Shown here: positions 32,038 through 43,350 of the stretch, piece after piece
Layout: the number at the start of each line of letters is the position of its first letter
How positions within the stretch are numbered: the first letter of the stretch is position 1
The notes under the pieces: model-generated
Told to the model about the DNA's origin: nothing
Databases searched by the model: none
What the model saw: the letters and a program-made list of their open reading frames with translations, nothing else
Position numbers and translations under genes: made by a program
Source of the DNA: Prorocentrum cordatum
Taxonomy: Eukaryota; Sar; Dinophyceae; Prorocentrales; Prorocentraceae
Assembly (NCBI GenBank): GCA_963575745.1
Contig: CAUYUJ010016282.1
Location: forward strand, 1,071,372 to 1,135,371
DNA: 64,000 nt
Reading direction: 5' to 3'

Positions 32038-34255
32038 TCCTCCCCCTCCCCCCTCCTCCCCTCCTCCTCTCCTGTTTCCTGTGTTCCCCTCTCCTCTCCT
32101 CTAGTGCCGTCGGGCTGCGATCTGCGCAACTGTTGCCACTTTCGTGGGCTCCTGGGAGGCCCAGCCAAGGTACGTCCCACGCGGACCACCTCGAGACCTC
32201 GCGGCGCCCTGGGAGGCTGCGATCTGCGCAACTGTGATCACTTTCGTGGGCTCCTGGGAGGCCCAGCGGAAGTACGTCCCACGCGGACCACCTCGAGACT
32301 TCGCGGCGCCCTGGGGGGCTGCGATCTGCGCAACCGTCGCCACTTTCATGGGCTCCTGGGAGGCCTTGCGGAGGCACGTCCCGCGCGGACCACCTCGAGA
32401 CCTCGCGGCGCCCTGGGGGGCTGCGATCTGCGCAATTGTCCTCACTTTCGTAGGCTCCTGGGAGACCCAGCGGAGGCACGTCCCACGCGGATCACCTCGA
32501 GACCTCGCGGCGCCCTGGGGGGGTTGCGATCTGCGCAACTGTCGCCACTTTTGTGGGCTCCTGGGAGGCCCAGCGGAGGTACGTCCCAGGCGGACCACCT
32601 CGAGACCTCGCGGCGCCCTGGGGGGCTGCGATCTGAGCATTTGTCGCCACTTTTGTGGGCTCCTGGGAGGCCCGGCGGAGGTACGTCCCAGGCGGACCAC
32701 CTCGAGACCTCGCGGCGCCCTGGGGGGCTGCGATCTGAGCATTTGTCGCCATTTTCGTGGGCTCCTGGGAGGCCCAGCGGAGGTACGTCCCACGCGGACC
32801 ACCTCGAGACGTTGCGGCGCCTTGGGGGGCTGCGATCTGAGCAATTGTCGCCATTTTCGTGGGCTCCTGGGAGGCCCAGCGGAGGCACGTCTCACGCGGA
32901 CCAACCACCTCGAGACCTCGCGGCACCCTGGGGGGCTGCGATCTGCGCAATTGTCCTCACTTTCGTAGGCTCCTGGGAGACCCAGCGGAGGCACGTCCCA
33001 GGCGGACCATCTCGAGAACTCGCGGCGCCCCGGGGGGCTGCGATCTGCGCAACTGTCGCCTTTTTCGTGGGCTCCTGGGAGGCCCAGCGGAGGTTCGTCC
33101 CACGCGGACCACCTCGAGACCTCGCGGCGTCCTGGGGGGCTGCGATCTGCGCAACTGTCACTTTTTTCGTGGGCTCCTGACAGGCTCAGCGGAGGTTCGT
33201 CCCACGCGGACCACCTCGAGACCTCGCGGCGCCCTGGGAGGCTGCGATCTGAGCATTTGTCGCCACTTTTGTGGGCTCCTGGGAGGCCCAGCGGAAGTAC
33301 GTCCCACGCGGACCACCTCGGGACCTCGCGGCGCCCTGGGAGGGCTGCGATCTGAGCAACTGTCGCCTTTTTCGAGGGCTCCTGGGACGCCCAGCGGAGG
33401 TACGTCCCACGCGGACCACCTCGAGACCTCGCGGTGCCCTGGGGGGCTGCGATCTGCGCAACTGTCGCCACTTTCGTGGGCTCCTGGGAGGCCCAGCAGA
33501 GGTACGTCTTACGCGTTGCCGCTGCTCTTTTTGCTGCGCTCTTCTTCCGCACTGCGGGTTTTTTCAGCATGCCCGCCTTCTCCTCCTCCCCCCTCCCCTC
33601 CTCCTCTCCTGTTTCCTGTGTTCCCCTCTCCTCTTCTCTAGGGCCGTCGGGCTGCGATCTGCGCAACAGTCGCCACTTTCGTGGGCTCCTGGGAGGCCCA
33701 GCGGAGGTACGTCCCACGCGGACCACCTCGAGACCTCGCGGCGCCCTGGGGGCTGCGATCTGCGCAACTGTGATCACTTTCGTGGGTTCCTGGGAGGCCA
33801 AGCGGAAGTACGTCCCACGCGGACCACCTCGAGACCTCGCCGCCCCCTGGGGGGCTGCGATCTGCGCAACCGTCGCCACTTCCGTGGGCTTCTGGGAGGC
33901 TCAGCGGAGGTACGTCCAACGCGGACCACCTCGAGACCTCGCGGCGCCCCGGGGGGGGGTGATCTGCGCAACTGTCGCCACTTTCGTAGGCTCCTGGGAG
34001 GCCCAGCGGAAGTACGTCCCACGCGGACCACCTCGAGACCTCGCGGCCGCCTGGGGACCTTGCGCTCTGCGCAACTGTCGCCACTTTCGTGGGCTTCTGG
34101 GAGTCCCAACGGATGTACCTCCAACGCGGACCACCTCGAGACCTCGCCGCCCCCTGGGAGGCTTGCGATCTGCGCAACTGTCGCCACTTTCGTGGGCTCC
34201 TGGGAGGCCCAGCGGAGGTACGTCCAACGCGGACCGTCTCGAGACCTAGCCGCGG
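32038..34255. repeat. 102-bp tandem array (34-codon period), about 20 units in two blocks
   Basis: Unit starts at 32114, 32216, 32318 and 32420 give exactly 102 bp. Each unit contains GCTGCGATCTGCGCAACTGT, GTGGGCTCCTGGGAGGCCCA and CGCGGACCACCTCGAGACCT. The array is split at 33,516-33,640 by unrelated sequence plus a second copy of the pyrimidine tract and TCTAGxGCCGTCGG junction that also begins the array at 32,038-32,113. Because the period is 34 codons, translations are 34-residue repeats: GCDLRNCRHFRGLLGG in one plus frame, ATVATFVGSWEAQRRY in another, VATVAQIAAPQGAARS on minus. Whether any frame is translated cannot be told here. Confidence 0.92.
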
Positions 34256-35400
34256 GGCCACGCAGCGCAGAGCGCTGTCGTATGTTCGCGTTGCATCCCC
34301 TCCGCATCTGCCTCTTGCACGTCAGGCGCCCGGTGTATTTGCCTCGCCCAGCGCAACGCGCTGTTGTATTGAACGCGCTATTCTGTCGTAGCGCGCATGG
34401 CGCTGTTCTGCCCCGCGGGTGTAGTGCGTGGCATGGCCGAGTTAACCCGATGATCTGGTTTAGCCCTCGCCGCCCCCCGCTTTTGTGTTCGTTTCAACGT
34501 CTTTGTAATTCCATTTTGTATGTTTGCTGCTCCTCTTCTTGATGCTCTCTTCTGATTTCACTCCTGAGTGCTCTTCTTGCGTTCTGCGGGTCCTTCAGAC
34601 TGCCAGTTAGCATTGTGTGGGCCTGAATACAAACGCCACGTGTATAAACAAAGGGTTGAGTACGTCGCAGGGTAATTTTGGTGCTACAGTACAGCGTGAT
34701 GTTTGTTTAGGAAGTATTTGCTGTGGAGCGCGCTGTATGCAAATGCAATAGTAATTGTGACGGGAATTGATAGTGCAGGCTCAGAATGATGAGCCGATAA
34801 TTTTGGTCCTAGAGATTTGGAACGGAATTTTGAAACGGAATTTCTCGAGTTAGAACGGTTTCCTAATGCCCCTTTAGACCTGGCGCCTCCGGAGGTATGT
34901 AGGAGGCCATATTGAACCATTTTCGGCAATCTTGGGCTCTTTGGGATGCCGTGTTGGGCTGCCGAGGGCCCTACAGGAACCATCGTGTCGGCGTCAATTC
35001 AACATACTTATACTATATGTGCGTCGCCCCCCCCAGGGGCGCCGTGCGCACCGAGAAATCTTATAGCATCTGCGTCGTGGCGGGCGCTTTCTGGCCACAC
35101 AACTCGGGAAACGATATACTACAAGATGGGTAAACGATATGTTCGGGTCGGAAGCGCGCCTCCGAGGAGGAAACATAATTGCATGAGTGTGTCTCTGTGC
35201 GTCCCATCGTGGGCCCATTTTGAAACTCTAACTGCCCACCCCCCCACCCCTCCAGACCCAAGGGAAGGGATGTGGGGGAGGGATGAACCCTTCTCCCGAT
35301 CAGGGGCAGGGGGGAGAGAAGGCAAAACTCGTGAAACTTCCTACATCCAAAGGGCTAATGGGATCACTGGCACCACATAGATTGCACAACCGTGAGTGCT
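34256..35400. other. Intergenic, nothing recognised
   Basis: Lower GC around 34,500-34,900. No domain found. Confidence 0.4.
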
Positions 35401-36380
35401 AGAAACATTTGGTTTGGCCCCCTCCCGGCTGGCCAACATTCTACAGAACAGATGCATGCGTGAAGGGGGTGGTGTCGAACATGTGTTTGGCACGTGTGCA
35501 CCTGGCACGTGCCTTCTCGCGTGTGTGCGCCAAGGAGGTGGACGACCAAGCGGCCATCGGTTTCCTCACACGCTCACATACGTTCGTGGATTCCTCACTT
35601 GTGTCGAACATGCTCCCAGCCTATGTGTATGTGGCATGTGTCTTTCACGTGTGTTGGCGCCGAGTGAGGGCGTCGACGTTGCTGTCGGCGAAATATCCAA
35701 TCGTAGAAATGTGTGGACGGACAGGTCGGGTCTGAACATGCGTTTGGTGCGGGTGCATTTGGCGCGTCTCTTCGCACGTGTAAGCGCCAAGCTGGGGGGG
35801 TCGAAACAGGCGGCCGGCGGATTTTCGCGCATGCGTGTACGTGCGCAGAATGGGTGGTGCGCTTGGCACTTGCGCAGGTGACGCGTAGTGTCCCAAGTGT
35901 AGGCGCCAGGGGTGGGTGCCGAGCATATTGCGGGGGCGGGTTCTAGTAAAGGACGTGCGCGGAGAAGGTGTTGTCGAACATGCGTTTGTCACGTGGATTT
36001 CACGCGTGTCGGCGCCAGGGAGTGGCCGAACGAGAGGCTGGTAAAGTTCTCGCACGCGCAAGTACGTGCGCGGATGTGGTGCTGTCACGCATGCGTCTGA
36101 CACGCGTGTGTGTGTGTGTCTATGTGTATGACATGTGTTTTCACATGTGTAAGCGCAAAAGGGGTGTCGAACATGCGGCCAGAGGATTCATCACACGTGC
36201 TCCCGCGTGCACGCAGGGGGGCGGTGCTGAACATACGTCTGGCACGCGTGCAGTTGAAACGTGTTTTCACGCGTGCATGCGACAATGAGGGGCGACTAAG
36301 CGGCCAGCGGAGTGTTCATGCGTAAGGATACCGTCACGTGTTTCGCAAGTGCGCATGTTCGCGCATGTTTTCACGTGTGT
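35400..36380 (+). repeat. Degenerate GTCGAACATGCG / CACGTGTG repeat region
   Basis: Recurring GTGTCGAACATG blocks (near 35472, 35601, 35728, 35971, 36163) and TTTTCACGTGTGTNNGCGCC blocks at irregular spacings of about 60-130 bp. It gives open frames with TCHIHIGW-type low-information peptides on the minus strand. No gene. Confidence 0.6.
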
Positions 36381-37706
36381 CGGCGCGGTGCCACGGAGCA
36401 GGCGGTTGAAGCGACGCGCCCCGTCGCCTCCGTAGAAGAAGACGACCGATGAGGAGGAGTCGGCGGGAAGCGGGGGATGAGAGGAGGAGCAGGAGGGAGG
36501 TGGGAGGTACCAGAGGCTTGGCCCGAAGGCCGGAGGCAGCGCTGCCCAACCGAAGGTCATCGGCCGCCGCTTGCAACGTCACCAGCACTATCGAAACGAG
36601 CAGCACCAGGGCGGCCACTGCTGCCGCTACCACCAGCAGCATCACGGCGAGCACCGTGACAACAGCACCGCGCGCACCCGCTTTAGTGCAGTGGGCACCA
36701 CCACAACCACCACCACGATGGTGACCAACAAGACCACTCCAGTTGCTGGGAGTGATATTGGCAGGCAGCCTTCAGACTCATGCCACAACTGGGCCACAAG
36801 TTGTGCTCGCGCGCGTGGACGCACGCGGCGACTACGCCAATACGTCTTACTGTGTTCTTTTTTCTCATTCTCCTCTGATCGCCCTCGCCATCTGCCTTTT
36901 CTTGTTCTCCCTCCTCCTCTGCCTCCCTCACTCCTATCCCCCCTGTCTCGTGCTCACCCTCCTCCCCTTGTTCCCCCCTTCTCGTCAGTCGACCGCCGCT
37001 TGCCGACCACGCTGCATCCTGGATGGGGGCAGGGCGGCTACTGCGGGACGAAGGGCGGCAAGTACATCTGACGCTCTCTCGCCAAATCGTTCCAGCGGAT
37101 GGCCCGAAGTGCCCCCGCCCCTCGGAGGAGGCTCAGTCGAGACAAGTGCCCCCCCCGCCCTCGCGGCAACGGGAACGACGTGGAGATGTACAGAGAGGAG
37201 AAGGACAGGGAGGAGGAGGTGGCGGACAAGGAGGCGCAGCTGGACGAGAAGGACGAGGAGGACAAGGAGCAGCAGGACGAGGAAGTGGAGGAGGAGCAGC
37301 AGGCCGAGGAATGGAAGGAGGAGGAGGAGGAGAAGCAGGGCGAGGAGGAGGAGGAGGAGGAGGAGAAGATGAGCACCAGGGCGAGGACGAGGAGGAGGAG
37401 GGGTTGAGGAGGACGAGGAGGACGAGGAGGACGAGGACGAGGAGGAGGAGGACGAGGAAGGGGAGGAGGAGGGGCGCCGGTGTCTCGACAGAGGCTCCTC
37501 CGAGTCCCGGCGCCGGCCTCTCCGAGGGGGGAGCAGGCCCACGGTCGCCCCGCCACTCGGGGGCCGGGGCTCCGGAGTACCAACCAAGCGGGCACCCGCC
37601 GGGCAGTGAGAATCGGTATCTTTTGAGCGATCCCCATCCCCATCCCCGTTCCTTTCCCGGTTGGGGATACACCCCTCGAAACCCGAAGGGAACGACCTAT
37701 ATCCCC
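36381..37706. other. Intergenic with GAG-rich acidic frame
   Basis: 37,195-37,460 is GAGGAGGAC-rich. The frame at 37099-37407 (102 codons, ATG) is Glu-rich and charged, and its composition is explained by the triplet tract. 36,560-36,730 is CACCAC/GCAGC-rich. No domain found. Confidence 0.4.
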
Positions 37707-37714
37707 ATCTAGGG

Positions 37715-37873
37715 TTAAGTCGGGCCTGTCCCTCTACAGGGGGAATTTTCAGAAATTGTCAAAAAATAGTCTGGGGACGGTTCTTTGTACATGTTTGATC
37801 ATTTGGGAGCATTTTTTGACAATTGTTTGTTTTTCATCCAAATTCCCCATGTAGGGGGGCAGGCCCGACCTAA
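37715..37873 (+). mobile_element. Family A MITE-like element, copy A9 with perfect 8-bp TSD
   Basis: 159 bp from TTAAGTCGGGCCTGTCCC to GGCAGGCCCGACCTAA, with internal AATAGTCTGGGGAC. Flanked by identical ATCTAGGG at 37707-37714 and 37874-37881. Confidence 0.9.
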
Positions 37874-38127
37874 ATCTAGGGGGGTAGATCGGCCAGTGGG
37901 GCCCAGGCCACGCCGCTGGGGATGGGGATCGGATCAACGATACTCAGAGGAGCGGTCGGCCGTTCTCGCAGTGGCGACCGAGGGGCAGGTCAAGCCTGCG
38001 AAACGCAAGGGCACCCATCACGTCCTCCCCATCCCCCGTCTGTTGTACCACGTTGCCTTCAGTTGTTGTTGTTTTTTTTCAATCGCTCTCTCTCGCTCTC
38101 TCGAGTAAGAGTAATAATAATCATAAG

Positions 38128-38201
38128 AAGAAGAAGAAGAAGGATCAGAAAAATAATAAGGAGAAGATGAAGAAGAAGAAGAAGGAGGAGGAGAAACAAC
38201 T
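38128..38201 (+). repeat. (GAA)n-rich tract
   Basis: AAGAAG/GAGGAG triplets just left of the hairpin element. Confidence 0.85.
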
Positions 38202-38212
38202 CCATAAACATA

Positions 38213-38356
38213 ACTTCTGGCGATCCGCGCGGGTTTCTTGGATCCGCGCTGGGCCCCCAGGCGGCGCCTCCGGGGCCGCCCCTGGCACGCTCCGCGCGCC
38301 AAGGAGGGGCTCCCAGCGCGGATCCAGGAAATCCGCGCGGAGCGCCAAAAGTTGCA
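38213..38356. mobile_element. Family I hairpin element, copy 1
   Basis: Long inverted arms: CTGGCGATCCGCGCGGGTTT and TTGGATCCGCGCTGGG on the left; CCCAGCGCGGATCCAGGAAA and TCCGCGCGGAGCGCC on the right. The centre (GGCGGCGCCTCCGGGGCCGC) is shared with the copy at 40872, though the arms differ. Confidence 0.75.
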
Positions 38357-38797
38357 TGGCGTTTTTCTTCTATCCTCGCGGCATGCCGCCCTTGGAAGAG
38401 TCTGACGTCCCCTCAGGGTGTCCTCCGTCTTCGGTCGCGACTGCGGGTCCACGCGGTGGTTCTCTCACGTGGGCGCCGCCGGGGGGACCCGATAGTTTTG
38501 ACCTCCGGGGGGGCTGCCTGACAAGGCGAACACAACCGAGCTTCGCGTTTCGAGTTGAAGTGGAAGCCCGTGCAACGAAACACTCTGCTTGCCTCCAGGG
38601 TGCCCTGAGTTTCTTGGCTTTCGATGGTTTTGCTATGGAAAGGGCGACGTTCCCACACCAAAAATCAAGTGGACGTCCTGGGGTCTCAGGGTTGGGTTTC
38701 TTGTGGAGGGTTTCTTGTGGTCGAGCTCCTACTGTACGGAAGGCGCAATCTCGGGCGACCTTTCTGTATTTTGGCCGGCGTGTGCTTGATTCGGCGG

Positions 38798-38998
38798 CGA
38801 GCGAGGGGGGGAAGTGAGAAGGAGAAGGCCTTCTCAGAAGGTTCGGAAGCCCCCCGGCCTTCGGAGAAGTTTTCTGAGCCTTCCCTGGCGACGAAACAAA
38901 AGCCTCCTCAGAAGGCGCGAGGGCTTCTGAGAAGTCCCGCCGCCTTCTGAAAGGGCCCTGTCCTGCCCGTTCCCCCCCCCCATCGCTCGCTGCCGATG
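38798..38998. mobile_element. Foldback family F, copy 3 (cleanest)
   Basis: The outer arms are GGCGGCGAGCGAGGGGGGG and CCCCCCCCCATCGCTCGCTGCC. Inside are GAGAAGGCCTTCTCAGAAGG, CCTTCGGAGAAGTTTTCTGA and GGGCTTCTGAGAAGTCCCGC. It is a nested set of AGAAGG/CCTTCT palindromes without coding potential. Confidence 0.7.
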
Positions 38999-39271
38999 GA
39001 TGCTCGTTCCACACATTTTCCACCGGAGAGGCGGGGCCCGCGCGGCGTCGCAGGGCGCGGGGGGTGCCCTCGCGCCTGCCGCGGCGGCAGAGACCCGAGG
39101 CTTTCGTGCACAGCGTTCCGCGCGGCCACGCCGCGCCTTCTCTCGGGGGGGGCCAGGTCGGTGGGACCCGGGGGCGGGGCGCCAGCAGAGGAGGAGGAGG
39201 AGGAGGCTTGGAGGCCACAGTCGCAGAGCTTTTGGGGGGGGGCGTCTGACGCCACAGGCGCAGGTACTTGG

Positions 39272-39392
39272 CATCGCTCGGACGTGTGCATTTTTCTTTC
39301 GGCGGGGACCATCGAGGAGCATCCTCGATCATTTGGCAAAAAGACACGCACGAAACCGAAATAAAACACAGGGAATGGACGTCCAAGCGATG
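39272..39392 (+). mobile_element. Family E inverted-repeat element, copy 3
   Basis: 121 bp, ends CATCGCTCGGACGT / ACGTCCAAGCGATG, with the same interior as 25290 (GGGACCATCGAGGAGCATCC). Confidence 0.75.
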
Positions 39393-40063
39393 GCGAGGGT
39401 ATGAGTTCGATTTTACTTAGCAACAAATTCCAGGCAGGAGTTTGTCCAGTTCAATGCGCCAGATGGGACCCAGGCGCCGGGCCAGCAGATGCAAGGTGTT
39501 GCTCTCTTCATGCTCGCGTCTCATCCTTCTCGGCTGCTGTACTCCAGGGTTTGGCAGACAATCGATTCCGTACATATTTCGGAAGTGTTTGATGCAACAT
39601 TTTTCCCACAGCCGATTCGGTGCATTTGTATAGTCGAAGCTCTGTAGCCTTGCGTGGAGGAGGATGCGGAGAACGACGACGAGGGTGCGGGGGATGTGGA
39701 GAACGACGACGAGGATGCGGGGGAAGGAGAACGAGGAGCAAGAGAAGGAGGAACGGGAGGATGTGGAAGAAGCAATAAGGATACCGAGGAGGAGGACTCA
39801 TTGTTTTCCCCCGCCATCGCCTTCCACTCCTTGTCCTCATCATCACTACCCTCACTATATCCTCCTTATCCTTGTCCTCATCCCTCAGTGTCTCCCCCAT
39901 TTCTTCTTCTCTCCGTCCTCCCCCCCATTCCCCCCCACCCCCTCGTCTCATCTTCATCACTAGCACCCGACTCACCCGCCTTCTCCTCATTTCAATTTGC
40001 CTTTCCTCCTACAGGCTGCAAGTTGTCTCCTCATCGGCACCATCATGTCTCCCTCAATCCAGG
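39393..40063. other. Intergenic with pyrimidine-rich tract
   Basis: 39,800-39,990 is pyrimidine-rich. No gene found. Confidence 0.4.
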
Positions 40064-40193
40064 GGTCGACCTAGACGGTGCTTTGGCCATTTCGTGGACC
40101 GTTTCCGTTTCGATCTTGCGCTGCAGCAGTTGTGGATTGATGACAAAACCCGGAACAACGAAAACAAGCGACAACGAAAAACACCGTTTAGAG
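40064..40193 (+). mobile_element. Family D inverted-repeat element, copy 2
   Basis: It starts GGGGTCGACCTAGACGGTGC and ends CGAAAAACACCGTTTAGAG. CAATCC occurs on both sides (about 40,055 and 40,194), a possible short target duplication. Confidence 0.65.
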
Positions 40194-40239
40194 CAATCCT
40201 TCGCTTCATTCTCTCCTTCGCTTCTTCTCTCCTGCTAGG

Positions 40240-40402
40240 TTTAAGTCGGGCCTGGCCTGTCCCTCTACCGGGGGAATATTCAAAAATAGTCAACAATAGT
40301 CTGGGGACGATGTCTTGATAATTTTTCGACAATTTTGGAGTATTTCTTGAGCATTCTATTTTTCGTCGAAAATCCCCCTGTAGGGGGGCACGCCCGACCT
40401 GA
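40240..40402 (+). mobile_element. Family A MITE-like element, copy A10
   Basis: 163 bp, TTAAGTCGGGCCTGGCC to CACGCCCGACCTGA, with a small duplication of CCTGG in the left end. Flanks TGCTAGGT (40232-40239) and TCCTAGGT (40403-40410) form an 8-bp duplication with one mismatch. Confidence 0.82.
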
Positions 40403-40871
40403 TCCTAGGTCGACTCCCCCTCGTCCTCGCCGTCGTCGTGCGGCGCCTCGCCGCCAGGAGATCGTCCTCCGGGCCCTGGTTCAGGCGCGCCCCTCCGTGC
40501 CGCCGTGCCGTAAGGAGATTATGTTGCATCTTCGGGGGACCCCGCCTGTCCCTAAAATTGGTGTCTTTTTTTGTGCCTTGCGTGGGCTCGATGCGGCCTC
40601 GGTGCGGATTTGGCGGGCATTCGACGCGGATTCGACACGGATTCGACACGGATCCGGCGAGGCCGACATGGATTCGACACGGATTCGACGCGGATAGGGT
40701 CGCGACGGGAGAGACGAGGTCCCCCGAGGATGCAATGCAAAGGAGGGGGGCGACGGGGGAGGAGGACGAGGAAAGGGGGGGAAGGGGGGAGGAAGAGGAC
40801 GAGTGCGAGGAGTACGAGGAGGAGAGAGGCAGGAAAGAGGATGCGAGTAGGGAACAACAAGTGGCATCAAC

Positions 40872-41013
40872 ATAAAAGTTCGGAGGTCCGCGCGGATTTT
40901 TCGGATCGGCGCCGGGGCCCCCCGGCGGCGCCTCCGGCGCCGCCCCTGGCGCGCTCCGCGCGCAGGAGGGGGGTCCAGCGCCGATCCGAGAAATCCGTGC
41001 GGACCTCCGATGT
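40872..41013. mobile_element. Family I hairpin element, copy 2
   Basis: Inverted arms CGGAGGTCCGCGCGGATTTT, then CGGATCGGCGC, against GCGCCGATCCGAGAAATCCG, then TGCGGACCTCCG. It lies between two ~50-bp direct repeats (GTGCGAGGAGTACGAGGAGG at 40802 and GTGCGAGGAGTATGAGGAGG at 41152). Confidence 0.75.
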
Positions 41014-41029
41014 TTTATGTTTTTATGCC

Positions 41030-41142
41030 ACTTTTTGTAATAATAGTAATAATAATAATGATGATGATAATAATAATATTATCATCATTATTCTCATTAA
41101 TAATAATAATAATAATGATAATAACAATAATAATAATAATTC
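41030..41142 (+). repeat. (AAT)n microsatellite
   Basis: AAT/ATG/ATT triplets beside the hairpin element. Confidence 0.95.
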
Positions 41143-42144
41143 CCCTAGAGGAGTGCGAGGAGTATGAGGAGGAGAGAGGAAGGGAAGAGGATGCGAAGAT
41201 TACGAGGGCGGGGGAGGAGCGGAGGGGGAGCATGAGTCGCATGGTGGAGGGTGGAGGAGGCGGGGAGGCGGATGAGGATGAGGCGCCTTGAAAATAGGAG
41301 GACGGGAAGGACCGAATGGGACCAAATGGAGGAGGGCGAGGAGGGGAATTGACACGAGCATGGGAATGGGGAGGAGGGAGAACATCAGGATAATGGCATC
41401 GGTTTTGTAGCGGGGCGAGGAGGGTGAGGAGATTCGACTCTCAGCGACACTATGTGAGCTGCCCGCGTATGTGGAAGGTGCTCGAGGAGGTTTGGTTTCC
41501 CACCTCCCCTGTTCCCCCCCCCTCGGCAGACGCCTGGGCCTTGCTCGGTCGCTGAGTGACGAAGACGGGGATATGGCTGGCCAGCGACTTGTTACAGCGC
41601 TTTATCTCTACGATATGGACTGTCCGCCAAATCTATCTCATCCGCCGCCTCGTAGCTTTGGCACGTGCTGCACGTGCCCAGATGCTGCAGCAGGCTGAGC
41701 TTAGTGAGGATGGATAGACTTCGAGCGCCCCTGGGTACGTGCGAGGAGCACGGGCGCTTGAGGAGGACACCGGCCGGAATTGAGAATAAAGACAATGACG
41801 CGCAGGATCAGGAACATATGGAAGAGGACGATGTTGATGGGAAGGAATTGGAGGAGGAGGAGGAGGAGGAGGAAGAGAAACGGGAAGACGAGGAGGTCGG
41901 ATGAGGAGGAGGAGGATGAGGAGGAGGAGGAGCAGGAGCAGGAGCAGGAGTAAGAGGAGGAGGAGGAGGAGGAGGAGGAGGAGGAGGAGGAGGAGGAGGA
42001 GGAGGGAGGAGGGGCGGCAGAGGAGGCGAGTCCCGCCACCGTGCCAGCCCGGCGCTCTGGGTGGCTGTCCGAGGAGCGACGGGAGACCGTAAGGCGTGAA
42101 TCCGTAAACCACTGCAGCGCGCGCTTCCACGGCGCGTGCCTGTC
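41143..42144. other. Intergenic; GGA tract at 41926-42012
   Basis: It contains the second direct repeat (41152) and charged low-complexity frames. No gene recognised. Confidence 0.4.
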
Positions 42145-42280
42145 CAGGGGTGGACCCAAATTGTGTTTTGGCGATTTCGTGGGCCTTTGTCGTTTCGACT
42201 TCGTTTTGCAGCGATGGCGGATCGAAGACAACAAAAAAAAATGAGCGCTGCCCAAAAAACGAAAGACATTGTTTACGTCG
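42145..42280 (+). mobile_element. Family D element, copy 3
   Basis: GGGGTGGACCCAAATTGTGT, then GCGATTTCGTGGGCC and GATCGAAGACAACAAAAAAA. The right end is degraded (AAACGAAAGACATTGTTTAC). Confidence 0.55.
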
Positions 42281-42299
42281 ATCCCCGTCGTCTAATGTC

Positions 42300-42610
42300 C
42301 TTGTTTCCCTTGTTTCTCGGATTCCTTTCTGTCTTGGGGCCGCGGGTGTCTTGGGCATCTTGGGGGCTCCTCGGTCGTCTTAATTTGGGTCGCCTTTGGG
42401 CAGTCTGACAATTTCGGAGCCCGTCGTGGGTCCCTGAAGCGTCGCCTTGGGAGCCCGTTTGGCCACATTGGAGCCTTGATGGCCGTCTTGGAGGCGTGTT
42501 GAGCTACCCTGAGCCTCTTGGGCCGTCCTGGGGCTCTACTGGGAGCCTCCTTGGCCATGTTGATGCCATGGGGACCTCTTGCGCCGTCTTGGGCTGACGA
42601 AGACCCGAAC
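42300..42610 (+). repeat. Degenerate CTTGGGGCC minisatellite, second block
   Basis: GTCTTGGGGCC, CATCTTGGGGGCTCC and CCGTCTTGGGCTG units at 12-40-bp spacing, like 30,545-31,115. Confidence 0.6.
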
Positions 42611-42940
42611 TGGATTGGATGGAATGCGAGCATTGTCAGAGCACCTGAGGAAACGACGGTGGTGTATTACAGACTCGAATTTTCCTGGGGGTCCTTGTGG
42701 AGTCGTCTTGGGCCGCATTGGGTTGTGTTTGGCTGTTTTGTGGCTGGTTGTCGTTTCTATCGTCATCATGTCATCTTCATCGTCATCTTCATCCTCTTCG
42801 CATTTGACCATTTCGGGCATGGTGAGGTCCTTTTCCCCATCGGACGGGGCGCTGGCGGTTCCCATCATCGGACGTTGGCTGGGGAGCCGGGAAGGTGTAT
42901 CCCTCCTCCTACCGTTCCCTCGGCGCGGTGCTCCGCTCCT

Positions 42941-43098
42941 CGACGGCGAGCGATGGGGGGGAATGAGAAGGAGAAGGTCTTCTCAGAAGGCGGCGGGACT
43001 TCTCAGAAGCTCTTGCGCCTTCTTACAAGTTTTGTTGTGTCTTCGGGGAAGACCCAGCACACTCCTTCGAGGGCCAGGGGACTTCAGAGACTTCTGAT
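42941..43098. mobile_element. Foldback family F, copy 4
   Basis: ACGGCGAGCGATGGGGGGGA, then GAGAAGGTCTTCTCAGAAGG and GGGACTTCTCAGAAGCTCTT. The right side is less palindromic. Confidence 0.6.
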
Positions 43099-43350
43099 AA
43101 TTCCTTTCTCTGATCATGACGACGATGACGACGATGACGACGATGACAATTTCTGGTGCTGTGCTGCTAGGCTTTTGTTTACCCACGCCGCCGACTCTCC
43201 CCCACCCGCGCCAGCAGCACTGACGCCATGGTCAGCCCGGCTTCCTCGCCGTCGCGGCTCGACCAAATCATTGATCCGCCTGCAGCACTGGGCGTTCGAC
43301 GGCGTCGACGCTCGATGTCGTCTTCTTCCCAACCGTGCCCGTCCCATTCT
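43099..43350. other. Intergenic; GAC/GATGAC microsatellite at 43,117-43,149
   Basis: No gene recognised. Confidence 0.5.

Noticed and set aside
32101-33879. 592-codon minus frame as a definite gene
   Set aside because: Most frames are open over the 102-bp array, so length is not evidence; kept as a finding only.
37099-37407. Acidic protein gene
   Set aside because: Glu-rich composition is fully explained by GAG triplets; no conserved counterpart seen, unlike the 22943/58271 pair.
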